45,829 nucleotides of DNA from Klebsormidium nitens (GCA_000708835.1 DF237609.1:1-45829); one strand, 5' to 3'. Shown: positions 32,431-44,998, numbered from the stretch's first letter. Translations and numbers: made by a program. The notes: a model not told the origin generated them from the letters alone.

Positions 32431-32943
32431 ATGGCCGCCACCGCGGGGAATCTCGCATGCAAGGTTGCTCCCCTTGATCCAAGCCAGTTTCAGAAAGCAG
32501 CTTCACAAGAAGCACGTTTGATAGGAGTGGTGCAACAGCCTCTCTGCGTGCAATGCAGGGTCCGCTTGTTTTCAGGACCGGCGGGACCAAGACAAGTCTC
32601 TGCACAGTCGAAAAGCACCTCAGTTTACGTATCGAAAGGGGCAGACTATACGGCATTGTTTGGGAAGGACTCATCTTCGAAACGGGGCGTTGCATTGCGG
32701 CTAGGATTGCAGGTTAGAAGAGGTTTGAGACCGCGGCGGTCAGTGAGAGTACAGGCGGAAGAACCAAGCGATGCAGAGAAGGAGGTACAAGCGAAGGAAA
32801 CTCTGCTGAGGGATGCGCTGGAGGAGAAGAGCAAGAAGGGCGAGGAGAGCAAGCCAGAAGCAGGCTTCAAAGGTGGGGGGCATCATCATGATGGACTACT
32901 TTCTGTGAAGACACTGAACGCAGCGTGTGATGAATCTCCTTAA
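32431..32943 (+). CDS. Putative plastid-targeted protein of unknown function
   Basis: This is an open frame of 170 codons starting at an ATG in good context (gggacaATGGCC), divergent from GWD with about 500 bp between the two starts. Residues 1-109 are rich in Ser, Arg, Gln and Ala and poor in acid, ending at a plausible plastid cleavage region (RRSVRVQA before EEPSDAEK). What follows is a short charged, probably helical stretch (AKETLLRDALEEKSKKGEE). I do not recognise the mature part. A possible donor (TTCAAAG|GTGGGG near 32872) means the last roughly 24 residues (GGGHHHDG... to the stop) could be intron read-through with further exons downstream, but I could not identify any. It may equally be a single-exon gene or an untranslated frame. 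Confidence 0.5.
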   Translation: MAATAGNLACKVAPLDPSQFQKAASQEARLIGVVQQPLCVQCRVRLFSGPAGPRQVSAQSKSTSVYVSKGADYTALFGKDSSSKRGVALRLGLQVRRGLRPRRSVRVQAEEPSDAEKEVQAKETLLRDALEEKSKKGEESKPEAGFKGGGHHHDGLLSVKTLNAACDESP

Positions 32944-35038
32944 GATCTCGAAAGCCAGGGAACGTGAAAGCATCAATGATACCAGGTTGAAGGTGAATGC
33001 TTCTGACTTGGATTCAAAGACATGAGAAACACTTGATCACTGTTGACAAGTGGCACTGAGCGGCAACTTGCAAAGCAGCAGAGAAATCAATGACGAAGTC
33101 GGAAATCGAGTATCACAGGATGAGAGTTGCAAGTGTGACTGTCCACGACTTCCTTCTAAGAAACAAAGATTTTCTTGGTACACCACCACTTGATGAGTAG
33201 AGTTTTGATCACAGTACTCTTTGCTGATGATCTTTGAAAGGCATTGCAGAGTTCTAGAGGACAATAGTCTTTGGAAAATATGAGACTTGATCATCATCTA
33301 TCTGAAAGTGTATGGTGCATCTGACGATAGTCTTCAGAACAGCTTTGAGGTCAGGATGCTGAAGGTTCCCTTTTTCCTTGGTGCCTTCCTGTGCAGTTGA
33401 AAATAGGCAACAAGTGACTGCTATTGTCACCGGCATCATATCAGTCGTCTTAGCCTTTGGGTACCTATCACTGATATCCCTTGACTCCCGTGGGGTAAAC
33501 CTGATTCCACCACCTCCGGAAGCTCTTGGAGAATGAGTTGCAACATAACTACCTGGTTGTTGGACCAACCAAAGCAGTTTTGATAAAGTCGTGTTGCTTG
33601 ATACCTAGTACTCCATTGTGATCTAACATCTGCGACGGTAAGGTCTTAGGCGTGTTCAAATGATGCCCCTTCAGAATCGAGGTTATGGGTCTCTCAGGCA
33701 CGTACACCAAGAAGCGGTCGTGCCGGGTGTTATTGTCTTGGTCAGCGCCGTGACCAAAGCCATCGATTAAACTTTGTCGTTTCAAAGATACATATTGAGC
33801 GAAATAGTGCTAGGTGAATGTAGCGCGAACTGACATGGGTCAGATCAGGCCGGTTTAGCACTGCAGCTCTTAGTAAGGTCAAGCGTGCCGGTGATACCCT
33901 ACTTTGCATCATGATTCTAGCGCGGCTGCTCGGCGGGTACGACGCGCAAAGAACCTAACTACCAAGCTGAGCTTGACTGCCACTGAGCTTGTATATATGC
34001 ATGAATCAGGGCGGCTCCGCCATCGCATTTCACGCACACTCAGGCTTGAGTAACTTAACTCACCGTGCAGTGATTCTGGATGAACCAATATATTCAGTCA
34101 CTTAGTAAACTTAGTACTCAATGATCATTGTCGAAAGCGGATCCTACATTATAATCGACGTATACTCAAAGCCTGGCTTAAGTTCAATTGCGCGTGAACC
34201 TTGACAACCGTCACGACGGTTTAGCTAAACTTGAAAACATGCTATCTATACCACATCGTCGGATAAGGTGATAAGGGTAAGCTAAAGTAAGACACAAAGC
34301 TGTAGCATGATTCTGCATTCAAACTTTGAAAGAATCACATGCCATCGCACCGGGCCCGCCAGGCCGCTGGCGGACATGAAGTACTGAAACCTCCGAGCGC
34401 GTACCATACGTGTACACTACCAACCATCCAGCATGCAGCGCTTACTGGTTGCGAATAACTCGCGTTGTGTATACAAACATCGCCGGGGCCGGCCTTAGCC
34501 AGGCTGATACTCGAATTTATAGCAGCTGCATGTCATTGTGATCAAGCGTAGGCGCCACAGATCCAGGCCTCGCTTGGTGCATGACAACACAAGCAATCGT
34601 GTGCATAACTCGTTCAACCTTCAACATGGGGAAGTGTTGCGGAGCTTTTCTACAGTCGGTCGGAGTTCAGGGCGCCGGCCGCCGGCGCAAACCACTGGCA
34701 AAAAGCGATTGCATTGGCTCAGCTTCAACGGATTGTGTGTCCTCGCGGGCAGTGAGATCATTGCACGAAGTCAATGGCGACGGATCATGGAAATTCGACT
34801 TCAACACGTCCAACTGCGAGCTAAGCTGTACAATGTTTGCTATAAAACCATTGACAAGGTTCAGGCTTGTGGCTGAAAAGGGTCATGCTTAGTCCTTTTG
34901 CTGTCGATCTTCAACGAAACCGTGACGAATTCGCGTCTGACATCTTTGCCCTCACATTGGAAGCGCTGAGTCATCTCGGCCAGTGCTGATTGTGGCCAAT
35001 TTGAAAGTGACGCGGAGGAGCAGCGGTAACACCCGTCT
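32944..35038. other. Intergenic region, no gene seen
   Basis: It lies between the stop of the plus-strand ORF and the stop of the secreted-protein gene on the other strand, so it should hold two converging 3' UTRs. Short frames (33254-33568 minus, 34538-34892 plus) show no recognisable domain. Later exons of the plus-strand gene could lie here, but I could not find any. Confidence 0.5.
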
Positions 35039-38000
35039 TTACTCGGTGCCATTCAATGCGGAAACCCTGACGATGCCCGTTCCCCAGTTGGCCAGTCGAC
35101 TCCGCGGCCGGTCTGGTATATACTCCACACCAAACCACAAGTTTGATTGCTCGTCAGCGGTCCCCATGAAATAGTCCCCCCAGCGCGAAACGGGTTGCGG
35201 GAAACCCCTGGCTAGCGCCACGTAACCCGTCACACCGTCCTCGGGGGCCGCGCCCGGACGCGCGAGGATGATGTCACCTGACGCGCACGGGTGAGGAAGG
35301 TGAATTGATCATAGAAACGAGAAAAAAAACTTAGGGGCCCTTGGGCAGGACTGAACGGTCATTCTATGCAACCGAAACGACGCGGACTGTCCACTTTGCT
35401 GTCAAAGTTTCAACCGATAAGCTTGGCAGCCTGAGATTTCCGGGACACCTTGAGAACGAGTTCCACGTCCAGTGAGTTCGTGCATCGTTTCTGTATCGCC
35501 TGACTCAACCAGACTCTTTTACTTGTCGCCTCAGCCTGTCTCCTGTACATTCTGACCCCCTTGTCAATCTGCTGAAGCGCGGACTTTCGAAGCACGATCT
35601 GTCAATCCACCTTTTCCCTGGGTATGCGGCAAAGCTAAATCGGGGCTAAAGCCCGTTTATTTTGCTCGCGCTTCTCGATCGGTTCAGCGCTTTAATTTCG
35701 TCCATTTTTCTTCGAACTACAGATCGAGCCGGGGTTCGAACCAGTGTGATGTCAACTCAACGTCAACTCCAGCGAATCGACCATACGAGTCCTGATCCCA
35801 TATTCGCACTAACGAACATTGGGGTCATGGATATTCTCGACAACCTGCTGCCCCTCCCAGCGACCCGTCGCTTTCGTTTCATTCAGGGGACGTTGAGAAG
35901 AGCAGTACTAGCTTTCGAGCACTCCAACCAATCCTGATACTCTAGATGAATCGCTGACGTGCGCGTGACGTCACCTGAAGGGCCGTGGCTCCCGTCGAAG
36001 TGCACGTACGCCACGCTCGGGAAGAAATCCGGCCCCGAGAGCGTAACTCCAACCACCCCCCGGCCATTCCTGCCTATCGCAAACGCCGGGAAGACGACGT
36101 TGTTCCCGTTCGGCGCAGCGATGACGCCAGCTGTCACCACCTGCCCCGTGACCGTTGCCGGCTGACGTCTGGTGACGTCAGGGCTAGTGGCGTGTCTCTT
36201 CTTCTTGCGACGCTCGGCCGCCTGGATACAGTGCAAAAATAGGGGGCGAATACGAAAGAAAAGGCGGCTACTCCGGCAAAGGAGCATTTCACTTTGCGAC
36301 CGCTCAGGTAGAGAAGCAGAGATGCCCAGAGCACAAGCACGAGGCTCTTAAGGACAACGAAACGCAGCAGGATCTACAAGCAAAGTAAGCAAAGCGCGTT
36401 CGGCAGGATATACAAGCAAAGTAAGCAAAGCGAAGCAGACGTTGCTCTGAACTGGCGGTGCTATGATAAAATTTCAAAGGACGAAACTTGGGCTCGTCGA
36501 CAGCGTCAAGACGTTGCAACGGATGTCTGCAACTTATCAGGTGCGAAGAGATCGGACTTCGAGAATGCACTGGGGTTTTAGTGAAGGTCTTGTCAGGGTT
36601 TGAACACTTTGACGACAAACACATGGTCGAGTTCAAGGGGCAACGACAAAACCCACCGTGGTGACGGAAGGCGTGATGACGAAATAAGCGATGCCCACTG
36701 TCGGTGGTCGGGTGGCTGTACCGGGTACTATAGTGTTGAGCGCGACGAAGAGTGACCGGTTGGCGAAGACCGGTTCTCGCACAGAGTCGCCGTTGCTGTC
36801 TAGAAGCTCGAGCGGCGCAGATGTGTTGAGGAGTCGGGGCCCCGGCCTCTGAGTGACCGGGAGACCGCCGGTGCGGCTTAGGCCGAGTTGACAGTTGTTG
36901 TACTCGATCTGCGGGTGAGCATCTAGCGATGATCAGAGTACAGCAAGAGATATTTCAAAAAGAGAAAACCTAGGTTCAAAATAGATTGGTCGAAGACAAA
37001 GGCTTGAATTCTGTACAAAAGCGTCTACACGCAGATCAAAGAGCTAGAGCTTTCCAAGAGTCTGCTTTGAAGCTACAAGGTTAGGAGATATTAGGTTGAG
37101 GCGCCATGAAGTTTCTCAAAGTGCTCTGCTGAAACTCTTCCAGGGGCGCGTTTCCACATTTTGGCTTCGAGTGAAAGTCTCTGTCACGCGAAGTTTCCCG
37201 GCTTAAAAGAAAGCGCAAAACGGCAGCTCGTCCCTCGCGAATAGTATTTGTTCCACTTCCCGTGCCAGATCGAACCGTTTCGCTTGCGTCTTTCACAAAC
37301 TTTGCGGGGGACAACAATGCAAAACAAGGGCGTCCGCTGGGCTAACATGCCTTGTCATTAGTTTCCAAACTAGGAAACACAAGATGGCAACTTTCAAGCG
37401 CTTTAAACCCGCAACTCTCCTGCTCCGCACTCAAAGCCACTCAACCAAACTCATCCAAACCAGCCAATCCCTGAGTGATAAGGTCGTAGCTCTTTCAACC
37501 AAAAGAATTCTTGACGTCTTCACCAGGGAGTCGATCACGCTTTGGACGAGCTGCACGCCGCCGACGAACGGGATCAGCGCGCGCAGCGCACGCGTGCCGA
37601 CGAGCGCAAAGAGCGCCAGCTGGCGCACGGGCGTGCCGTCGCACTTAATGTCAAGGGCGGCCGCGAAGTACACGACGCCGCGCGCGTCGGACGGAAATGC
37701 CTCATCGGGGGATACGCGCGCGACATTCAGGGCGACGCTATTTCCCTGTGGGACAAGGAGCGGGTTTGGAATCTTATATGAAGTCGAACTGACAGAATGT
37801 TGTATCCGATTTTGGCGAGCACTGAGAAGCAAAGAGAACGGCAGCTGAGCGGGAAAAGCTGACCAGAAGGCACTTTTGGCCGGCTCGGGATCAATCTCAT
37901 CGTATTTCTCGATCTAGTGAACAGCAAGCCCAGTGAACAGTAAGCATTTTGGGGCTACTAAAAACCCTAACCTAAGGAAACACCCGCTCCGCACCCGTAC

Positions 38001-40363
38001 CCACCCTAACCCCCTAACTAACCCTACCCGTCTCCGTTACTGTTCACTGGCTGTTACTGTTCACTACATCGATCGGAATCATCTCATACCGTCGCGCCGC
38101 CATGCATGGCCATGAAACCCGGAGAGAACGTTGGTAGAAAAAAGCGGCTCAATGTATATCAAGAGCTGCGTTTCGGGCAGGTCTCAGGATTTCAGGAAAG
38201 AACCCGACTCTGGAAGGTAAGAGGGGAAGACATGATCTGGCAAGTGCATCCTCTTTGCAATAAATGACCGAAACAAAATGAAAGGGTAGGTACGGACAGG
38301 CTGACAAGAAGATCTTTAGAAGAGACGAACAATTGGAACTGTAGAGAAGCAAGGAGAGGGCTGAATGACCTGGACACGAGTAGCCGTGCTGTTTATATAC
38401 GCCGCCGTGAGCACTGCTAAGTCTCCCGCCGCCAGCTTGAACTTGTCCATCGCGTACACGTCCGTCGAGAAAAAACTGCCGTTCGCAATCACAAACGAGT
38501 CCCCGACTATGATAAGCGCGTCCCCGTTTACCGCAACCCTTGGCATGTCCAGCAAACACGGGCACACCGGCCGGAAGTCCGGCGTTCCGTTCGTTCCGTC
38601 GTTGGTGGTGAACAACCGGAACAGCGCGAACGCCGCCCGCGGGTCGCCGCTCGCGCTGACCGCGAGCAGCGTCGCGGTCGGCGCGGCGAACGCGCCCGCG
38701 GCCGCGTCGCGCGACGCGAAGAGGATCGAGACGAAGAAGCGGCCCGTGTCGCGGTCGAAGACGCAGCGGGGGTCGCTCAGAAAGGCGCCGACAGCGGGGG
38801 CCGGAATCCGGAACGGAGCCATCTGAGAAGGCCGGAACGGAATGACGTAAGGTCACACGACACCGATCACGGACGGGTTCATAGCAGGCTGAAGAAGTAC
38901 TCTGGGCGTTCCATTCTGTCAGTGACTCTGGTATCCCTTTCCAGAGCTCTAAGAAGAGCTCTTTCTCTTGATATGGGCAACCCTGAGGCCCGGGCCTGTC
39001 GACAATCAGTTGCAGACCATGCCATTCGCGAGCTGAGGACCGGGAAGTGGAACGAACATGCGCCCTGCTTTCTCAGTGACTTGCTAGAAACAAAAAAGGT
39101 TTGAAAAAGAGCGGTGTCGCGCACCTGAAAGAATTGGTTGAGGGCCACCGGAACGACCAGCGCCTCGCCGGAACCGGAATCGAAGATGGCGAGAGCGGAG
39201 TTCACAACTTGGACCACGAAACCGTTCCCAACGCAGAGGCCCCCGTCCGGCGGCTCGAGGGCACGATTCGTGTTTGCGTAAACTCCCGTTCCGGCACTTT
39301 GCTGATCGAGATTCTCGATACCGTCAAAGACAAGTAGTTCATCGCTTGCAGGAGGGAAGCTGACGTTGAAGAAGGTCACGGGCGCGGCCGGCCGCGGAAC
39401 GGTCTGCGCGGAGAAAGGGCTTGGAAGGTTTGTCCTAGAAAGAACGGACGATTTAAAATGAGTTGAAGAAGGTGACGGGCGCGGCCGGCCACGGAACGGT
39501 CTGCGCGGAACAAGGGCTTGGAGATTATACGGTGAATTGTGGCAAATTGTTAGATCTGAAACGAGATTGAGGAATCTGGAGGATGCAACTGATCAGTCGC
39601 AGGAGAAGAGGTGACGTTGGGAGAGGCGACAAGTACGGTTGGTCGCGCGAGAACCTGGTGAGCAGGGTATGAAGGTTTTGGATTCTTGGAAGCTTACTCT
39701 TCTGTCCGGCTACAATTAGATAAAGGAAGAAAGGTGGGCGATCTTTAGAAACTGTGGTTTACAGATTACGGAAGCCAAAGAGCGGCGAGACCTGTACGTA
39801 CAGAAGGGGGTTGCGCCAGATTCGGGACGCCTAGATTATGCAAAACCATAAAATTTGGGAAGAGGGAATGGGCGCTTGACTGAGAGCGATCTCCGCCGGA
39901 AGGGGACATTGGGAACAAAGCGACGGGAATGAACGGCGGCCAGCTGAATTCTTAGTTATCACATTCTTTTAGACAGACGTCGCGCTACTGATCCCAAGTT
40001 TTCATCCTGAAACCTCACCAGATTTTCGGGCCATGGATATGGAGCTCCTTGAGTGAATTGGGTCGTCGTGCCTTCGTCCAGAAAAGCCTCAGATTTCGCA
40101 AACTGTGGTTTCTGGCGCTGCGTCCGCTCTGAATGTCTTGACTCTCCTGACGTCACAAACGTCAGATTCGTTGACGTCATCAGGTCCGGCTCCTCCTGAG
40201 CCGCTCTGATTCCGGTTCCGTTGATCACGAAGGGCGCGGGGGAGACGGTCCCGTAGCGCTTTGTAAACAGGATGAAGTTGGGAGACTTTTCGTTTGGCGT
40301 TGCGGCCCTGGCCAAAGTTACCAAGATACCGGCGACCAGCAATCGTGTTGCCAGGCAGGCCAT
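35039..40363 (-). CDS. Secreted protein of unknown function, probably beta-propeller-like, 7 exons
   Basis: Exons: 40363-40019, 39403-39125, 38822-38370, 37745-37524, 36908-36657, 36161-35975, 35277-35039. They sum to 1977 nt (658 residues) in a consistent frame with GT-AG introns. It starts with a clear signal peptide (MACLATRLLVAGILVTLARA, cleavage before ATPNEK). Motifs: ALEPPDGGLCVGNGF (about 163-177), RCVFDRDTGRFFVS early in exon 3, NNVVFPAFAIGRNGRG, RWGDYFMGTAD and a C-terminal ANWGTGI. From memory, bacterial secreted proteins of unknown function share the same order of motifs; this is not verified here. Several N-X-S/T sites fit secretion. The exon 6 acceptor is chosen by alignment sense: a second in-frame acceptor near 36219 would add a basic stretch (AAERRKKKR...). 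The start of exon 2 is also chosen among near alternatives. Confidence 0.85.
36367..36432. repeat. Short 36-bp-period direct repeat
   Basis: GCAGGATCTACAAGCAAAGT and GCAGGATATACAAGCAAAGT, each followed by AAGCAAAGCG, start 36 bases apart in the intron between exons 5 and 6 of the secreted-protein gene. No splice junction is inside the unit. Confidence 0.9.
37960..38035 (+). repeat. Telomere-like CCCTAA-rich stretch
   Basis: In the intron between exons 3 and 4 of the secreted-protein gene, AAAAACCCTAACCTAAGG is followed after about 30 bases by CACCCTAACCCCCTAACTAA and CCCTACCCG. It resembles degenerate CCCTAA(A)-type telomere repeats, but no run of perfect tandem units is present. Confidence 0.4.
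39455..39660 (-). repeat. Acceptor-side echoes of exon 2 of the secreted-protein gene
   Basis: The exon 2 start with its acceptor (ACGGGCGCGGCCGGCCGCGG then AACGGTCTGCGCGG, true anchor 39399) recurs at 39474-39522 (ACGGGCGCGGCCGGCCACGG then AACGGTCTGCGCGG then AACAAGGGCTTGG), 96 bp away. A decayed third copy lies at about 39590-39650 (AGTCGCAGGAGAAGAGGTGA then CGTTGGGAG, against TTGCAGGAGGGAAGCTGA then CGTTGAAGAAG). Confidence 0.85.
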
Positions 40364-42743
40364 GGTCGCCGCGTGCCCTGTAGGGTTAGGAGCGGCGGCG
40401 AAAGTCTGCGGTTGCGGATGAGAGGGTGACTGTAGTACACGTCCGACAAGAAGAGGGACGGAGCATTTGCTGAACTGCTAGGAACAAGTTGAAAAGAAGG
40501 CAAGCGGCACCGCCCCAAAAATGGGAGAAAGGACTTGGGCTGCATGATTCGTCATGCTGGCGGAGCCTTAGGGACTTGCAGGGGTAGATTGACCAGCTAC
40601 GAGAAGCTCAAATTTGTTCTGAAAACATGTTAATTAAGCTGGTACTCTGTTACTTGACGGAACTATCCTCTCAACTTACGCAAGCGTTCGCGCACTATCA
40701 CTCATGTTTCCCTTTGTATTTGCGAAAGGCTGTAGCAGGCAATCTGTAGAGACCGCAAAAGCCTTTCGTGGGTCCAGCGGTGCATCCCTGAGTGTAATCA
40801 TGAGCATGATCAGAAAGAAAGCTTCTGAAGATGCTTCATGATTGCTGCAAAAGAACCTGCGAGATGAGTAATGGTCTTACCTGGCAGAAAAGTCCATCAA
40901 AGGGGACTCGCGCCACTTGGCATGCGCTCTGTCTTGCTTCCTCAACCCTTATCCGCAACCCCCATCTGTCTCAAATCAAACTGCCTTGTTTGCAAGCACA
41001 GGCATCAGAGTAGCGTTCACAGATTGTTTGAGACCATCTTTTCTTTGAAGCAAGGTACATTGTAAGGTTGTTGAATAAACGATTCTTGAATCATGGTAGA
41101 TCAGAGGGTAGACCTTGGAAAAAGCACTGACTTTTCAAGATCTTCAAGAGGGCTTTCAGTAAGGTAAGATAGGAGGTTTGCATTCTAACTTTCGATTCCC
41201 CAAGGGCGATCTTTTGAAAAGAAAACAGAGTCGGAACATTCTCGACCGTGTAGACCAACTGTTGTTACAAGTAGACTCTGCTAGACTCTCTGCTAGACAG
41301 TTTGATCTTAACGTGAAGGTGTCAGTTGATCCTAGTTAATTCCAACTAGTATGTTTAAATGCATATGGACGAAGGATGTACAGACGTCATCAGGCCCTAA
41401 GTTATATAAGCCATCTTTTCGCGACTGACTACTGTTTGTACGCACCTACTTTTGCAAGCAGTCAATTCAATTGCTGACTCGGTACTAGTCGTCGTCTTAA
41501 TGAATATGTGGCCAATGGTTGCATTCGTTTCGAGACCATGGGCACGTAGGTTAACTACTCAGACACAGGTTAACTACTCAGGCACAGGTTAACTACTCAG
41601 TGACTACTACGTAAGTCGGAAAACGTTTATTCGGAGCAATATGATCCAAGATGGCGATCCGAGAAATGGATCGATACAACAGTCTTCCTGGCCTGAAAGG
41701 CATGACAGTTTGAACCGTCCGACTCGAGCATCATTTCAACCTTCATGTATGAATCAAAGCAGAGTCCTACTAGTTTAAATTGGTCGGAGTCTTGCATGAT
41801 CTAGGCTAGCTGGCCGGACCTTTCACTACTTGGCATCCGATGCACTATAGACGGTACGTCAGCCGGTCCCACTTGCAACGATGAATCGGGACCGTAGCTG
41901 TATGGTCGGACCATATATAGCTACCTTCCAACTCGGATCGGATTCTGCGCCAGGGGTAATCAGTTCAAGTTTCTTAAATCCTGAGAATGAGGTATAGTAA
42001 CGTAACGCATGATTTCTCAAATGACGTAGCTTATAGATCATGTGCATGTTCATATCAAAATCAAGAAAGCACGCTACTTGAGCATATCAATTAAGAGCGG
42101 CGGTCCCAAGCCATGTGCGGGATCGTCGAACACGTACGGGCCCCCGATCGAGCGCCGTATAATAGCAAGCGTACCGTCCTCATGGAAAGCAACGATCATG
42201 TTAGTCCAAAATGCTGCCGGCCGCGGCAGGCTATACCATTGAAATCAACGTAGTGAGCAAAGTCTGACCGTCGTGACCCGATGCTGTGCACGCTACAAGT
42301 GTAATAGAAAGTGGCTGGCCGAGCACCTGGTGGGTAACGCTTTGAGCGAGTAAGCGCGTTTGAACTCGATGTTTGTAAAGTGCCGCGCCACCCTTTTGCA
42401 ATAAGCTTGAGTCCTCAATACACGCCAGCTAGAGCTGTGGTTATAGCACTTGGAAGATTTGCTAGCCAGAATTGTAACTTTTGCTGCGCAAACTGCTTCC
42501 TTTCGACTTCAGGCTTGTCTCGAGTGTGGATGCCAAGCCAAGTACAATCTTCGTGTAGCCCAATCGGTTCAGATCGGTGGCCGTTTCTATCGACCTTTAC
42601 GAAAGCGGAGGGGATCTTTGTGGGCAACCGTATTGGACCGGAACCCTGTCACGTGTTCTCAGTACACAAAACCTTTTTCTGACATGTCTATCGCTCCAAC
42701 ATGGGTCCTGCTAATGTTTCAAAGGTAGGTTGACCGCCCTTGG
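40364..42743. other. Intergenic region between the secreted-protein gene and RPC10
   Basis: It should hold the promoter of the secreted-protein gene (start at 40363, minus) and the 3' UTR of RPC10 (stop at 42744, minus). I see no coding exon. A 19-bp triplicate lies at 41548-41600. Short plus-strand frames at 40831 and 42380-42728 look like chance. Confidence 0.5.
41548..41600. repeat. 19-bp tandem triplicate
   Basis: AGGTTAACTACTCAGACAC, AGGTTAACTACTCAGGCAC and AGGTTAACTACTCAG follow one another at 41548, 41567 and 41586. Each unit holds the palindrome GTTAAC. It is intergenic, about 1.2 kb upstream of the secreted-protein gene start. Confidence 0.95.
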
Positions 42744-44998
42744 TTATCCTTCCCGCCACTGGTGCGAGCATTCGGGTTTGCAGCACTTGTAAAACGTAGA
42801 CATGGGTTCGTCCGCGGACCGAATCTGGATCTGCATGAAGTACGCCTCCCCATATCTGCACTTCGGACAGGTGGCTGCAAGAGAGCGAGGCGGGGACCGG
42901 GGTGTCAGCAGCAAGGGCAAGAGAGGTGCCGCAAACAGCTTACGGCAGTAATGTAACCCGAAAGGGACGCGCAGGAGTTTGGGTACTGGTGCGCATTTGA
43001 AAAGCGGAAGCGGAAGGCATTGGCCACGTTTAAAGGATGCTTGGAGGGGAGGCGCAGGTTTTGGCATCGACGGAAGGACTGCCAGCATGGGTGCGGTCGC
43101 AACAGAGCGTCAGAATATACTTCATCTCGTGCAACTTTTGTCCAGACAAGAATATCACATTACAAGTGACACCACATGCTATCGACCAACCGAGAGACTG
43201 GGCCGTAAATCCGATACCCGAAAAAAGGTGAAAGCTGCGGCAGTATTGAGACAACAGTGACAAACTTCTGCCTTTTGAATGAGGTTTTATTGTGCACTTG
43301 TGGCCTGAAGAAAGTCATCGATACTGCCGCTGATGTGTTCGACGGCTTATAAGACGTCTGCAGATCGCACCTAGCAATTTGAACCGTGTGCGCACAAGCA
43401 AACCATCACGAAAAGTTGGCAACAAAGCGAGAACATGCATCAACTATTTCCATTGAATGACGCTACTTGCTGTACGCCATAGGATGACATGTCGGGAGAA
43501 GCAGGGGGTTTAGGATGTGTAAGGGTTCGGAGCATCGTAACCCCGGGTGAAGGTGTTTGGTAAAACCAAGGAACTGGACCACCTCACCATAGGCCTAAGT
43601 CAAAGAGCATAACAAAAATCATGAACGAGAAGAAGACCGCACCTTCCGTCTTATCCACGTTCCGCCAGGCCTCTTCACCCCCGAGGACATCGTCCACTTC
43701 TTTTCTGGCCAGAGGCAGCTTATTCTTCATCTGCGTCACAAAGAGAAAGCGCAGCAAGATCTTGAAACTTTGACCAGATCAAGCATTGAAGTGCCGTTGG
43801 TATGCGGGCTTTCGAGGATGGTGTTTGAAACGAGGGCTCTTGTTGCAGACCGAATTTGACTCTCAGAACGGATGGAAGGAGAAGGCACACCGACGGTCGG
43901 TCACTTTCAATGACCCCCCTCATTTAAAATACTCCGAAACGAAGGTCCGAAAAGGTCTTTCCGGCAAACTTAGCCGACGATATCCCTAGATTTGTAGCGA
44001 AGGGGGCTCGCTCAGGTTGCCCGAAAGTCCATGTTCTCCCTCCATCCGTTCTCTCAACTCTCTCCAAAATTAGACGTGTGTCTAGCCGAGCAGCGAGCTT
44101 CAGGGTCAGATTTCAGTCGAGAGGGCATGGGTCAGCGACTAATCACGTTGCGTTACTACAGATCCACATTACCGGCAAACTATCTTTAAGATAGAGCTCG
44201 CACCACAACTGATGGATCAGACACGAACCACGTTGGGTTAGCGGCTACCAGCGAACGATATAAGATAGTGCTTACGTGGCGACTGTTGCCCTTGACATGA
44301 ACCTGCGACGGCAATGCTGACCTCTATGCACTTGAAGCATTACAGGTGTCGAAAGGACGATAACTTCCTAAAAGTGTAAAGGGTTTTGATAGAAATGGCT
44401 GGACGCTGAATGCAATGGTGGCGGTGGTCTTATAAAAAGCTCAGATGGATCAGGAGGAAAGAACATCTCCGAGCAATTCCTGCGACATGGGGTCTTCTGA
44501 AGCAAGCAAACCTCGTCAGGGGAGCTCATGCGGCAGGACGGTTGACGCTACTTCTTTCAGAACCTAAGAGAGCGATCGGAACGAACATCGTGGGGGTGCT
44601 TGAAGAGAGCGCAGTGGACGATCTGCCTTCAGAGACGTGACAGTAGCTGCTTCTCGTGCTAATTAGAAAAGGTTGAAGGTAACGGGGTTGCTGACGTGAC
44701 TAGGCAGCCGCCACAAAAACCCCCAGCCGGCAGGCAAAGAAAGTGCTAAACAAATATACCAAGTCATCACCAAACCAATGCTTCGAGCACTTTTGACACA
44801 TGGGAGGATTGCTTGGACCTTGCGCACGCTTCTGTATCGCCTCGTTGCCCCTCCTCATTGCTCTCCTTTTGGACATTTGCAACTCACCTTTGCTTTTATG
44901 GTGTACACATATGGACATGTCTGGCAGAAGTAGCGGAGTTCCCCCATGTTGCCTCCTTCGACCAGAAGCAAGTTGGCGCAGGTTGGACAGAAGTCCAT
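42744..44998 (-). CDS. RPC10: DNA-directed RNA polymerase III subunit RPC10 (POLR3K / Rpc11 type), 3 exons
   Basis: Exons 44998-44888, 43730-43643 and 42874-42744 give 330 nt and 109 residues, the family's usual length. The N-terminal zinc ribbon has Cys4-x2-Cys7 and Cys25-x2-Cys28 (MDFCPTCANLLLVEGG, YFCQTCPYVY). The linker KEVDDVLGGEEAWRNVDKTE is typical. The C-terminal TFIIS-like ribbon has CPKC (69-72), the acidic hairpin RSADEPM (Asp88, Glu89) and FYKCCKPECSHQW. In Pol III this subunit stimulates nascent-transcript cleavage and supports termination and reinitiation. Phases 0 and 1 join cleanly; the exon 2/3 boundary restores Ala67. I see no junction echoes in its two introns. Confidence 0.96.

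Noticed and set aside
32360-32695. Minus-strand open frame resembling a transit peptide
   Set aside because: It is antisense to the plus-strand ORF, which has the better composition and start context. GWD exon 1 at 31927 already provides a transit peptide with a fitting donor.
38149-38856. Minus-strand open frame of 235 codons rich in Arg and Pro
   Set aside because: It is the wrong frame of exon 3 of the secreted-protein gene. The frame with FDRDTGRFFVSILFAS fits the splice sites and neighbours.
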